64,000 bases of DNA, taken from Siphonodentalium dalli (Eukaryota; Mollusca; Scaphopoda; Gadilida; Siphonodentaliidae). Both the position numbers and the translations under genes were made by a program. Of the stretch, positions 35,201 to 50,200 are shown piece by piece. Numbering within the stretch: position 1 is the stretch's first letter; the number at the start of each line of letters is the position of its first letter. The DNA lies in contig CP136064.1 in the NCBI GenBank assembly GCA_032622095.1, forward strand, positions 184,060,209-184,124,208, written 5' to 3'. Under the pieces are notes generated by a model. That model was not told where the DNA came from. It made no database searches and saw nothing but the letters and a program-made list of their open reading frames with translations.

Positions 35201-38200
35201 ATAATATAACAGCCAGGTTTGGGCCTCAGCCATATCAGTAGCAAAAATTAAGTTGAAATTGTTAAATAATACTGAGGACAACTCGGAGAGCGATATATAG
35301 TTTGGGATCAATTGGATAAAAAATGTTGGCTGTAGAGCATGCCGAATGATTTAATCATGCAAAGAGTAAAATCCAAGATGGCTGCTGGTGGCCATGTTTT
35401 TATATGAAAGTTGGAAAAATTTGAGAACTCCCATGTAGAGGTCACTCCAACGATTTATTACCTCAAGTTTTTTATATTGCCATGGGTTGGCATCCATGCG
35501 ACAGTCAACAGAGAACCAACAATTTTTTCCAACATTCGATAAAAAACATGGCCACCAGCAGCCATTTTGGATATCGAATCCATTGAATTCGGTGATGCTA
35601 GCCCACCATGCAGGATAGCATCAGACACACTAAATTCAGGCTTACCTCTAGATGGGAGCCATAAATTTTCCCCGAAATTTGTTGAAAAATATGGCCGCCA
35701 GCAGCCATATTTCAAATTTGAATCCATTAGAACACCCTGCAACCCGCATTTATTGTAAAAATATTTTGAAAATTTACAGGCATGTTTAGTATCACCTCTA
35801 GATAGGAGCTATCAAATTTGAACTATTTCCAAATTTTATGAAAAACATGGCCGGCAGCCATTCTTGATTATGACTAATTTCTTGGGCACACCCTACAGAC
35901 CATATCCTTCATCCAATTGACACCAAACTTCATTGGTTATTCAGGGTGACCTCTAGATGGGAGCTGTCCAATTGTTTCGAATTTTGTTAAAAAAACATGA
36001 TGCCAGCCTCCATCTTAGATTTCACATTTGAATCCGTTGTCACACGATGCAGCCCACATTTATTGGAGAAAATGTTTCAAATGAAAATAATTTCATTTAC
36101 ACAATACAATCCCTTTATTAAAACCTTCTGAATTTCCTTCTTCATTATCATTCTATTGACTGCTAAGTATAAATTTATTAATGCCTCCCCAAGTTGACAC
36201 TTTCATTTTAAATTTGAGATGAATCATGAAAAATGCAAAGAGTGAAATGACAAATGGCCACCAGCAGCCATGTTTTTTATTTTAAATCGTTAAAATTTGA
36301 TGGCAAACATCTAGAGGTGATGCCTGCAAATTTTCAAAACATTTCATGGATAAATGTGGGCTGCAGGGTGCATCGATGAATTGAAATGAGAAATTCAAAA
36401 TGGCTGCTGGCAGCCATGTTTTTTCAACAAAATTCAACTGCAAAATTCTGAAAATTTTGATAGCTACTATCTTGACGTCACCCCAAGTATACATATGAAG
36501 TTTGGTAAAGCTTATTTTTGTCAAATTTTTATCTATATTTTACCATCAATTGTAGTGTCCTTTGGACAGCCCTCATAATTGACTATGGCAATCGGCAATG
36601 CCGAAGCCATTTGCTGAAGCAAGCTGGGCCACGATAAAGGGTTGCCGTAGCAGATTGCCAAAGCCAAACAATCTGAATTAAAAGGGCTGTTTGGAAATAA
36701 ACCTTATAAAAAGTATATGCTGTCTGTTTAGCAAGTTTAGTTTTCTCACAACAACCTCAAGTGCATGATATTTCCGAATTTATAGCAAAACAGGAATGGA
36801 ATTTTAGCAGATTTTGATATCAAGACACCAGTGATATTTACGACTCAACAGAGATTAAGCCATCAAGATAGGAAATGAAATCAAACAGATACACACGTAA
36901 GCCTATTTACAGAACCTGGTACAATAAACATGATCGAATATTCATTTCTGTCAAAATAGTATCTAAATACAACATTTATCATCCACTGGTATGGCCAATG
37001 TTCCCTGGGGGCCTCTTGATAGTGTAACGATACCTTATAAAGGCAAACTTACTTATAAAAATCCAGATAATACTTTACTATATCGGCTATGGCCTGTGTG
37101 TCGGCTGCTGATCCTGAACGACAGCAGTAGATGTAGTCAGTAATTGGAGTTAGCTTGTCAGTCACCCGATTTGCAATGTATGATCTGAAAAATGAGATAG
37201 ATCAAATATTTGATAATGCATCTTGTTTTTATACAGTTTGGAATGCGAGTACAAAGGTACTGGTACATTAGTAAATTGCTGTTTGTTTTATTAGATATGA
37301 TTTTAATTTTCCAAGGGAGATGCCTCATTATTAAAGCTCCAACATACCTGAACTACCTTTCTATGAGCATTTTAGTCCAAGAAAGATGAATTGACATCAT
37401 AAAAAATACAACAAATTATGTAGATGTGGTCAAATTACTGTGAATTAAATTTTACAGCTTAACTTCTACATGTAGTTCAATTATTTAAGGACCAGTCTCT
37501 CGGCTGACCCTTGCAATACAGCAGTAATTGCAGAAGAAAGATTATGTTTAAACAACAAATTCAGTGTTTAACGTTGGTCTGAAAGTCTCTATGAGCAAAT
37601 GCTTAGTAAATGAAATAGTCACTGGTCTGTGTTGGTTTATTGTGTCACTTCTGTCATTTCAATGTTACAAAACTCTTTATTCTAATATCTGTCGTGAATG
37701 TACAATAGACAGGTTTATATCTCGAAAATTTAACTTCAAAGTTCAAACATCATGATCACTATTAGTTATGCACAACCTTTTGACTACATATGACAACCAT
37801 GCTTTTTTTGGAATTATATGATCCAGCTTTATCAGTATGAGAGAACGTCTGGCAAGCATATCCACCATCTTAACATTGGTAGCTGACAGCACCTGGGGTG
37901 TGGTTTGGAAGGAGAAGACAAAATGGGGATATCTGGTATCCCTTGCAAAGTAACCGATGTTGATGAGAAATTGGCTCATCCCAAATCCCCACAAAATTCA
38001 TGTACATTGCCATTGACATGGCAAGCTGGTTGAAAAATGCTATAGCCTATAAGAATCTGGCATATTATGCCTATGGTTGGCAATATTGATAACAATTCAA
38101 ATAACCAAAATCCATGCAGGCATCAATACAAGTACACATTTGGCCCATGCACTTTCCAGGCAGTACTTAGCCCTGGGGCATAAATTAGGAATAGGCATAT

Positions 38201-41200
38201 AGCCCTATACGGGAAAGGAGTGTATGTGACTATGTGTTAGGACTGAAATTGGCATCAGCCGTTGTATACTATATACCAGTGTAATGCCAGATCTATACCA
38301 TACAAATACGTGCGTGAACGAAATATGATGTAACTATACGTGTACTGCTCAGATTATGATAGAGTCTTAGTTTAAATAGGCCTACTCTTAATTGGGCAAA
38401 CATGGATTGTTAAAATTGGAGCTGAAAAATACATTGGGCCATGATCTTTCCTGATGCAGGCCATGTCAGAAGTTTATCGTTTACCTTAATCAGCAAAATA
38501 TTGGTACACCCAAAACCGTCCAGCCTTACCCAGAACTACACCCCTGTGTGGTACCAAGCAAGAACACCATTTTATTGGCATTAGCAGTCTTGGTATTATA
38601 ATAAATATGCATATATCTATTTACCCTGTTGTTGTTCTGGAGTCAGCGCCAATGACAACGCCGCCATCATACTCCACGGCAATGATTGACGTCTACAAAG
38701 TTAAAATATATGGAATAAAAGGAAATTCCACAGCAAACAAATAAACATTGCAGAAGAAATTTTGGAATTACTAAACCACAATGCTTGAAATATTATTTCT
38801 GCAGTGTGTACATTACTGCCAGCTGTGCATATTTTCAGATCTCGTCTCTAGGGCCCTGCAAATATTTGAGATTCGATTTTGAGGTTGATATCGCAAATCT
38901 GATTCGGTGTCAACATAAAATCGGACCACCATCATCGATTATTTTTTAATATCCAATTTGCAGCCCTCTTAATTCTTAATTAAACCATTTGCCATGGCCC
39001 AGTTTTCTTCAGCAAATTGCTTCGGCATTGCTGATTGAGGGCTGAATTTGTCCCCCATCATTGATGAATTGTTGTGAATTTTGTGCAGGGTGGTAATGAA
39101 ATAGGAGTGATGCATCTGCAGTATTTGTCACAACAAGAGTATAGTGTTAAATGATCATGTTGGTTCGCAAACTGCTTAGAGGGATGCTGAAACTTGTTTG
39201 TTTCTCCATAGTTTCTGAAATCTGCATCTGATGATCTGCGGGCATTTCACGATTCACAGTGGACTTCTGATGATTTGATGTGAGGTCAGTATTATGTAAG
39301 AACTACATCTGACAAACAATCAAAAACGTGAATTCCGTTACTTATTCTTTGTTCAGCAAAGTTGGAGAATTGTGGCAAATGACCACAGGAATGTCCTTAG
39401 TGAAGTAGGATGTAAATTTGGGCAATATCTTTTAAGAAGTCAGCTAATTTTCGTGGGCAGTGGGTGTTTAGGAATTGTGGGAAAACAGCTTTATTTTTTA
39501 TTTGAAGTCAACAGAACTCGGCTTTGTATAATGTAGTGTGTCTTTCGTTAAATGTCGATGTTTATTGGTTTAGGTAACCTATTTTTGTTGTAAATAATAA
39601 AGTTGATCAGCTGACCGATTGAATTGAAATTTAAAAATTTTTATTAATATTTTCCCCACAAAGCCCACATTTGATATTGGATGAGAGTAGCTGTAGACGT
39701 TAAGTTGTAAGGCTTAACTCTTTCACTGCCATGCAGCAGTCAGCAGCACCACAGACATATCTGCCACTGCCAAGCATACTATACATGTACATGTAGCATA
39801 TTGCTGCTAAATACATATGGATTGGGTATTTCTCAATAACGTTTGTATCTGCCGAGCTATTTTCATGAAACTTGGTATACGTGTAGGTATTGGTCTTGGG
39901 AATCGAAAACACACACCCAGTCCACCATTATCACGTGACCACAATCACGTGACCACAAACAAGATGGCGGCCACAGCACCACCCCATAATATACCGGTAA
40001 GACAATTTCAGTACTTCTCAATAACTTTTGTATTTGTAGAGATATTTTCATGAATGTTAACTTAAATTTGTATGTAAGTAGGTATCAGTATTGGGAATAG
40101 AAAATATGTTCTAGTCCGCAGTGTCACATTTCACGTGACCACGATCATGTGACCACAAAACAAGATGGCCACCATCCCGAAATATAAGATAATGTAATTG
40201 ATGCTAAATACATATTGATTGGGTATTTCTCAATAACTTTTGTATCTGTAAAGGTATGTTCATGGAACTTGGTGCACTGTTAGATATTGGACTTGCGAAT
40301 TGAAAACACTTCCCAGTCTGCCAGTGTCATGAGACCGTGACCACATGAGGGCCACGAGACCGTGACCACATGATCACAAAACAAGATGGCCACCACACCG
40401 AAATATAAGGAAAATACATTATTTCTCAATAACTTTTGTATCTGCAGAGATATTTTGACTAAATTTGGTATGTAAGTTGGTGTTAGTATTGAGAACCGAA
40501 AACAAGTTAGTATATTTCTGCTAAATACATATATTATTGGGTATTTCGCAATAACTTTTGTTTGTATATGCAGAGGTATATTCCTGAAACTTGGTATGCA
40601 GGTAGGTATTGGTCTCTGTGGAATGGAAAACACTTCCCATACCAGGAGGGTCACGACCACTTAATCACAAAACAAGATGGCCGACATCCCGAAATATAAA
40701 AAAAATAAACCAGGAGTTTCTCGTTACAAAATTGATAACATCACGTACATGTTTTCACAGAATAATATAAAGTTACTTCCCATGGATTGATGTTACGGGA
40801 CGAAGGTGTCAGGATTCGACTCAAGTCGCGATCGGCAGTGTATGGGTAATTCGACTCAAGTCGCGATCGGCAGTGAAAGAGTTAATTAAACAAAAAATAG
40901 GCGTGTTTCCCCTAACGGTCCGGGGTCGGTCCCCCAAATACTACAATGTACCTATATAGAGGAGTAATGGGGCTTGAATACAGGTGGTGTGAAGTAAGTA
41001 AATGAAACAAGGAGTTCACAAGTCAAAATCAGTTTTATTTAACCCTTTCAATGGAGTAAATTAGACGGGATGTAAAAACCTACCGTGATGGCGTAAACCT
41101 CCACAGCGTAATGATAAAATCACATGTCATGCATTTAAATCACTTGAGCGGGATGGCGTTGTTTTGTTATTTTCCTAAAAATTGCCTTTAGAGAAGTTTC

Positions 41201-44200
41201 TTAATTTCAATTAATTATATACCTTGTGGAAGGCAGCTGAATTAGCTCATTGCATGGTCAATAATTCAAACTGATAATAAAAATGACATTGAAAACATAA
41301 GGAAGAATATAACTTATGTAATTACACGATTTTTAAAAGAACAAAATAAGGAACAAGGAAAACAAAAAGAACAAACTACACGTTTGTAGGGAGGGGTCTC
41401 ATTTTCATCATGTATATATTGTATATAAAATATTGTATATGTTTTGCATGTTACTCATTAGTTTGGGTCTTCGCAATAAAGCATTCATTGATAGCATCGC
41501 AAGGAGAACTATGAGTATAATTCATCAACAAAATGTGATTTTAATGAAAAAAAATATATACCTAATGACATGTTTCTTTTATTGTTTTAATTGATAGTTT
41601 ATTTATTGTTTTCTGCCTTGTGTATTTAGGTGGATAGATCAACAAAATTAAGATTTTGGCATAATTGATAGATAAATGAAATGAGAATAAAGAAATTAAA
41701 GTACCCCTCCCCGCCACAGGGGCGTGTCATTAAAACACGCATTTTTGTTAATTACCACGTGCATATTTTGCCACGCCCTAGCAATGCTCTTGTTTAAAGT
41801 GGTGTGCTCGTTTTAACTGATATATTTTTTAATTATATTTTACTCATTTTAACGACACGCCCCTGTGCTCCCTGCATCCCTGTAAAAGTTATCGCATTCA
41901 GTTACCATTAACCTCTTTGCTGCTATGATGTCCAAAACTATTACGGATGAAAAAGTCCATGGCATGTGCTATATGGTCCGTAGCACACTAGCAGTAGGCC
42001 ATTATTCATAACTGGAACTCAGAGATTGATGCATCGGAATAACTGTATCTTGAAGTTTCAAACAGTGTAGGATGTTCCACGATTGTGAACAGTAATAGCC
42101 TTTCAAATGAGTCAGTTTTATGGTTCTTGTGATATTTTCCACTGGAACATGGCAATAAGATCAACAGCCCAGCACATCGTAACGCCATTTAGCAGGGAAG
42201 AGGTTAAGCTGTGTATCCATGATGTCATGCACATGATCGTTAGGATTATCTCACAAATGAGGGGACGCCACCACAAGCCTTTAAAAGTGGACAAATTTGG
42301 TTCTGATTAAGCTGTGTATCCATGATGTTCGCGCACGAGACTGTCAGGATTATCTCACTATTGGGGGGGGGGGGGGGGGGGGGAGGACACACCACCTGCT
42401 TGCGTGGGGCACTCATATATTTTAGTTTAGTATTTTAATAATCCCAATAAAACAACACAATATTGTTGTAATCCAATACTCAATTGTATTAGAGGTTTAT
42501 AAAAGTTTTGGATTAGTGAAAGTAAAATTAAATTGTACTTAAGATTCAGAACATTTCCAGATTTCATTTCCCATGAAGTAAAGACCAATTTAAAAACTGT
42601 TATCTCAAATCCAATTTGACTTCCCGTATTCCATATCAAAACTGAAAATAGACTTTCCCGAAAACGTCTATCGGTATACGCAGAATTCTGACCAATGACA
42701 CGTGGTATAAAGGCTGAGTGATGACACACTTCAAAGGCCTGTTGCCATGCTCATTTAACCCTCTGATAAGGTACATGATACATGGAATACTATGAACCAA
42801 TGTATTATCTGCATCGCACATGGAACATGGTTTGTCTAAGGCAAGCGGAAAAATGTGTACACTAAAATAGTGATCATTGTCCGTTTCGAACAGACTACCT
42901 CACACGTGCATTAATTTATTTAATTAGACTAGTACCAATTTAATAGCAATGATTGTTTTGAAAACATTGTCTCTTTGACAAAAAAAAACATGTCTTCATT
43001 GTGGGCCCCTAATGACCCTATAACCTTTGACGAAATGACTTCTTAGATGAACTTTGTTAACCAAGCAGCTACTGCTGTATTTTAGTTAATTATTGAGTCA
43101 ACTCAATTTTGTCACAATAAAAATAAATCTCTGGGGGTCGAGACTGAGAGACGGTCGGTTGTGTTAGGGGAAACAAATGTCTTTTTTTCTTTTCGTTTTT
43201 AGGCCTAATAATAGTAATAACATGATTTCATTGGGTGTCATAGTTTATTAACGGCCCTCCAGGAATAATTAACAGCCCAAGGGCCTATTAGCCATTAAGG
43301 GGGAGGTCAAGTGACCAATTTTGAATGGGGATAAAATTTCCATTAACCATGAAAATCTCCCCAGCAAATGTTATATATGAAGCAGTTGTCTGGGAACTAA
43401 AGCAGCCATATTATTAAACAGACATAACATTTAACTGACGACTTGGCTTGGTAAATAGGCAATTTTTGAGAATTTTTTCTGGTAGGTATTACAACACTTG
43501 AGTCTTAACATAGTTTTGTAAATTCAATAAAAAATTCAAAAATAAATACATCAACTTTCTAATGGAACAAATCCAAGCTGACCCGCCAGGTAAACGTTTA
43601 TTGTTTTCAATACGGTACTGCAGTCACCCCCAGAAATATTTCCAACTGTAACTTTTGCTGTGGAGATTTGCATGAAAATGCCCATTCAAAATTGGTCACA
43701 TGACCTTCTCCTTATTGACCTTAATACTAGGCCTAGTAGTAGTAAGGCCAAACCATAATGAAATGACCAGCTGATTACGCACTCCAAAATCATGTTTATA
43801 TTGTTATATTATAAAGTATGCGGCAATGACTGAATGAGTGAAATGAGGCAATTTCATTTTTTTTTAAATAGTATATATTAGTAGCCCTATAGTGACTAGT
43901 CTAGATAGATTCACCTTGCATTCAGGGACGTGGCTAGAGGGTCTCCGTTGGGGGGGGGATGTCCAACTTGATAATTCCAACTGCACCCACCCCCCTTGAA
44001 TCAGACCAGACAATGTTTTGCATAATTCCATTTGCACCCCCCCCCCTTGAATCAAACCAAAACACCCCTTGAATCAGACCAAAGGTTTTGCATAATTTCA
44101 TTCCCTCCTTGCACCTAAGTGTTCACAAACCTAATAGCCTATTTATAAACCCATGGTTCTATCTACCCAGTATGATAATATATTCATATATTTTGAACCT

Positions 44201-47200
44201 GAAAATTGCACAAATCCTAACATCTAGTGGTCTAACTCCAGACAAATGCACACGACTATGGGCAATAGACCAGGGCACACCGGGCCGACCATGGTTGTTC
44301 GGCCCGACATGAGAAAATTTTGAAAACTAAACAAGAAAATCGCAAAATCCTAGCATCTAGACTGACCTCAAGCATTCCTAGTGTTGGAAATTTCAAACCT
44401 CATACTCTCTCTTAGTTTGGAAATTTTCCAACTGATGACCATTTCAGTCAACAATTTTAACCAAATGTAGTAAAATATTGTTTTCTTAAACTCATTAGCA
44501 GTTTTTTATTGGCCACGGGGAGGGACCAGGACACACCGAGCCGACCATTGTTCGGCCCGGTGTGCGAAAATTTTGAAATCTGAACAAGAAAATCGCAAAG
44601 ACCAGCCTCAAGCATTCATAGAGTTGGAAATTTCAAACCTGACACCCCGACTCAGGTTGGAAAATTTCCAACTGATGACAATTCCAGTGACAATTTTGAC
44701 CAAATGTTGGACAATATGGTTTTCTTAAATTATTAACTAGAAGTTTTTGACTGGCCATGGGGGAGGGACCAGGACACAAGCTTTCCAAGTGTTGGAAATT
44801 TCCAACCTGACACCCCCTAAGGTTGGAAAATTTCAAACTTATGGCCATTTCAGTCCAAAAAAATTACCAAAAGAAGGAAAATATGCAAATATTGGTCCAA
44901 AAACAATAAATTCCCCCCAATAAATTGTTTGAAAATCAAACTACAAGAACATTTTCAACCTATTGTTGGTGTGAAATTTCCAACTAATGACAGTAATGTT
45001 CGGAGATACTATTAACCGAGAACTACCGAGAACAAGTCTAAAATTAATAATTAAGTCATAATAATGTTGCAGTATAGTGTATATATCAATCTTAAGTGAA
45101 TAGTATACCATATTTGACCTTTTAAATGACATATATGTAGTTATTTTGGGTACCGATATACCAAGACCTTGAAACATCGCAGGGCTCCGTGTTCTCGGTA
45201 ACACAAAGGCATGAGCCGTGTCTGGGTGTTAATTGACTAAGAATTAGCTGCACGATGGGGCTGATTGGTGATAAAAATTAATTGAGTTTTGTATACAAAG
45301 AGGTGTTTCTTCTTAAATTATCTTAATACCTATGTATTATGGGTCGATAAGATTAAACGAATTGAATTGAGCAAGTGAAAGCGGATCAAACATTTAGACA
45401 ACGCATAGAAAGCTGATATATACTTACGCAAAACAAACGATATTTAACCAATAAATTCATGCCAAGATTACGGACTAAAATATTTGACACTCAAAAGCAA
45501 ACTAAAAACATACCAAAATGTTGGACAAATAGCAATTGCGAGTCCATGAACAACATCATTAAATTATCGACGGACTGATAATTTTTTAAACTGCCAGATC
45601 TAATAGTTTTGATATTGTATAAACGATCTGCTATTAGAGATATCAGAAGTGCACTGCACTCCATATGTGCGGTAAAATTTATCGAGAACAAGTTGTCACT
45701 AAACAGTATAGAGAGTAGACATCGATACTTTCATTAAAATGTTTACTTTTATGCATTTAACCGATATATTCTTAACCAATTGTATCCGTTATACCAGACG
45801 GAAATCTCGTTTTAACATGCAGCGCATCGGCTCAAGGTAGTGATTAGGCCAAAAAAAAATGTCTCTGTTTCCGGTACCCGGCCTGGCTGAGATTTTCTTG
45901 CCGGCCTCAATTTTTTTTTTTCACGAAGTCCATAGTAACCTGTCTGTCTGAGTTAATGGCTATGGTTTTCCCAATACCAACAACAGAACTAACCACCAAT
46001 CGCATACACACCTGACGCATGTGTAGGCCATGTGCGCGATCGCGCATTCTTGATATAAATAAGACAACTATGTCGGCCATGCTACGCAGTGAATACCGTG
46101 GCGTAAATCAAACTCTACCCTGACGAGTCACAACGGAAATCCCCCCCGTCTTTTGTGGGCTGTGTACACTGCTGTGTATTTTAAAAAGTACAATGTATTA
46201 ATTATACTGGTAGCTCCCTTAACTTCCTTCGCCAAATTGGGGGCAAAACTTGCCTGAAAGACCATCTGTTCGCGACAAAATTAAACAGTGAAAAGCATGT
46301 GCGTTTTTGGCGGGAAAATGACAGTCCGTATTACGTTATCAGTCCTGGAAATTAGCGTCGTCAAAATCCGAAATAACCATCACCATTGACAATACGAAAT
46401 CGTCATCAAAGATTAAAATGCATTGGCATCCTTGAATATTCACATAAACCCGATTTTAACCCACTTTAAATAAACAACTGTCTGTTATGAATGACACAAC
46501 AACTGGGTCACTGTGTCACCAACCAAACGCATCAGTGGGTCACGTGAATAAACTCTGTGTAACTATTTACGACAGACTCTCTTTGATGTTTTCCGACCAA
46601 GTAGCAGATACCACTGTTAGAAACAACTCGCACTGTATGCCAGTATTAAACACACATTTCTGATTATCTGATGTGCATGCATGTACTGCATGTAAGGATT
46701 ATTTGATAACTTGCTGTTAATTACACTGAAAGTTGGCAGGTAATCAATTCTGCTATTTAAAACTTTCCAGGATTGAAACAAAATAAGTCGGAAATAGGTG
46801 ACTTTAACTCTTTAACCCTCTGGCTTCTTCATCGCCCGACACTCGGTGACATGATTTGACGTCTTCAACTCATCCTCAATGACGTGATATGACGTGTTTA
46901 CATGCACATGTAGTTTTAATATTGCCAAACGAACACGTGAAAGATCTATATAAATGGGCTTCAAATTAGGGTCCTGCGAATTGGATATTTTGATCGAATC
47001 GAATATCGAATCGAATTCACGAAATCGAATCGAATATCGAATCAAATCATATCTGTGTGTTGCATTCTCAATTAGGTATGTTTTGTCAATGATTAGATTA
47101 TTTGTGAAACGTTCTATGAACTACATGCATTAAGTTCCATCAGAACTTATGTGGCGATAAACCGTCGTTTGATATACTATTCAATTTATAATTGTCAAGA

Positions 47201-50200
47201 AAACAAAGCAGATTAAAACGTCCATGCGGCCATCACAACGATTAATATATTACCACTAAATGGATTATCAAACTAAAATCACACGAAATTTCTACAGTTT
47301 GCTTGTACATGCAAAATTGCAAATCGGCATTCGGAAACACCCGTTGTTATAAACTTGAAGACGCAACAACAGTCGCAGTGTAGCCTCTTCAATGTCTTCA
47401 TGCATTGGTTGATGCTTCTTGAACAGATGATTCCATAGATGGGTCATTGTCCCAGATGCTTGCGATTTAAACACCATGCATGTTGCATTCACCACACGTG
47501 CCTGCAGCTTTATCAAGTTTACGACATTTTGTCCATTGTAAAAGAAAACTCCGAAACTGAAAGTCAACTTCAAAAGAGAACAGTGCCAAAATGCACTTTT
47601 CGACACCAGGAACATGTGTTGTTTACATTCTCACCCATATTACATAACGCAGAATCGAATAGACGATGGATAACGCTATCGGTAGCCCAGTCTCATAGCT
47701 ATTATAATTTACCACGTCGTCGGTCCATTTGCTATCTGCTAGCTTTTGCTACCATTTTAAAGCTATATAATTCAGACGTATTTAGTCGTCCTATCGTGGC
47801 TAATTGTTGGCTAGATGTACAATAAGAATTATAATGTGCATACAGTATATACATAATTTTCTGGAATTAAATGCCACAAACAGCTAAGATCGACATGTGT
47901 ACTTGTCCTGAAACAGCCTACTTTTCCGTCATAGTATATTCGAAATTTCGAGTTGGCAATTTCGACTCGAATTCGAATCGAATTTGACTTTCGAATCGAA
48001 TCTCGAATCGAATATTTGCAGGAGCCTACTTCAAATGTTCCTAAATCTGACAAACGATGTTATGTTTATAGTGTCCTAGAAATTTGAGGTAATGACACCA
48101 TCAAAACAATTAGAACAGATTCGCGATTAATTACACCTAAAATGCTACTGGGCAATTCCACGTGACTGACATTACATTCAAAGAACTTTTTCAAGATTCA
48201 TTGTGATGAATAGAGCAACATTTATAAATATATAATCTTATTTCTATGTGTGATGTTGGCTTGTGCCGGGTGCACCCTAAAATATGCATTATTCTGAGTT
48301 TAGTCAAGCGATGATAAAATGGCATCGTTCAATGTTAGCGTGACTGACATTACATGAAAATATCAAGGCACAGTGCCAACTTGTTTTCAAATTAAATTTG
48401 TCTTAAATTTACAGAAACTCGTATGATTTTCTTTGTTAATCTTTTGTGGTAGATATTTCAAGATAATGTAAAAGCAAAATTTAAGCTTAGAACTAACATG
48501 AAATATTTTTTGTTGTCCAAATTATGCGTGACTGACATTACACTAATTTAGTGACTGACATTACGCTATGAAATATATCAAATATTTCCAACAGTTTCCG
48601 ATCCAAATGAGTAATTATTGCCCTACCAATCATATTTTATGGGGTTTAAATGCATTTAATATATTTTATTACCATATACAGCACATGAACATGACATTGA
48701 CTAATGTAAGCGTGACTGACATTACACAATTTTATCCAAGATACATGGTAACTGGATTTAAAATTTAATTTGTTTGACATTCAAATACTTTAATATGAAC
48801 ACCTTTTTCAATTATTTTTATGGACAGACTAATCTGTCTGTATCTGATATTATGTGACTGAATTTGTGCCTAACATTAACCTATGGAAAAAAAAAGTATA
48901 AAATATTAGTTCTACATTTTCAATCACCAATTGTACTAGTTTTTCAGACAATAGAGTTTGGAGACTGGGGAAAATGGGAGGTGGTTTGCATAGGTTGTCT
49001 TACTTTGGCAAACATTTTCAACAAATATTTCATGCCATGACATTTCAGTTGGAAATTTTACACCAAATCTAGGTTGAAATTTTCCTGTCTAGTTTGTTTA
49101 CCAGTATTTAGTGAGATATATTTATACAAGTTGAATAAATAAATAAGTGGATAAGAATCAGCATTGTATGGCAGCCTCCCAAGAAAAATTATAGTAATAT
49201 ACTGTGGACTTTCTCGTAGAACAACTCATTGGCCACAACAAAAGTCTGAGCACACTGTTCATTATACCTGGGGACATGAATTTCCAAATATATAACCAAG
49301 CTGATAACTTTCAGCCCACTTGTAGTTAGGGCTGTACTAGTAACAATGCAGAAGTTCACATTGCAATGCACATCGTAATGTTTATGCTTCGATGCGCTGT
49401 GCACCACGATGCACAATTGCTAGTTGTCACTCAGTCTGGAGTAAACTACATACCCACATATAAAAATAGTGGGTCTGACGACCTTTCGTTCAGTTTTCAT
49501 TTCCCAAACCCGGGATTCCTTGTAATTACCGCCAATCAAAACTTAGCTCCAAGAAATGTGTGCCCCAATAAAAAAACTAGTAACATGTCACGTGCTCTCG
49601 GTGTGGAATTCCGAAGGTGTGGCTAAATGTTGTTAAAATAGTATCCATGACGTCATGTTATACCGGAAGAGAAATTCACAAATCGACAAATAAAGTAGAT
49701 TGTTGACGAGCGGTCGAAAGTTTAAAATCAAGAATCACCGGAATTTGGATTGCAGGCAACTGTAATTAGGGTACAACTGGCCAATCTTTGGAGCTAATAA
49801 TACGGCTGTGTACGGTCGGGAGGGTTTCGGTGGGGTTGGTGGTAGAATTGTGTTGCTCTTCGCTCGTTTTGGCTGCGGTGGTACTACTGTACTGGGAACT
49901 GATAGATCGTTTTGTTATGACATTTAACTTTTGTTTAGTTCTGTAGTTGTTTTAGCAGATAGTCCCGACATTCATGTATTTTTGATTCGTGGCCGTTGAT
50001 TTGTGTTATTTTTTGACAACATGGGCGACAAATCGCCTGGCCAATCTAAAAAATAATTCGTTTTGAGTCCAAGAGATCCACATAAATTGACATTTTTTAT
50101 AATATCAAGAAGATCTGTCTTAGTTATTGTACATATTATTTTGGATCCCGGAACTAGCTGTTTCACTTTATTGTCAGTAAAACAACCGCCGAACGAAAAG

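Larger units (their letters stand above)
40900..43185. mobile_element. Possible ~2.3-kb element with inverted GTTTCCCCTAAC ends
   Basis: The left end has GTGTTTCCCCTAACGGTC and GGGTCGGTCCCCC. The right end (43135-43180) has the inverse order GGGGGTCGAG ... ACGGTCGGTTGTGTTAGGGG, AAACA. The interior holds a hairpin (41711-41862, AGGGGCGTGTCATTAAAACA / inverse), a 21-G run and a tandem piece (TTAAGCTGTGTATCCATGAT twice near 42205 and 42308). No transposase frame seen. Boundaries are tentative. Confidence 0.4.

Noticed and set aside
45418-45455. Strong GTAAGT donor after [11 protein letters not shown] on the minus strand, considered as PSMB6 exon 1
   Set aside because: Ends in Cys rather than Gly before Thr1 and has no propeptide-like features.
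46010-46110. Minus-strand ATG followed by [20 protein letters not shown] and a CAG|GTGTGT donor, considered as PSMB6 exon 1
   Set aside because: It would not place Gly before Thr1 and lacks the PDW...TG propeptide pattern; exon 54335-54391 fits phase and pattern exactly.
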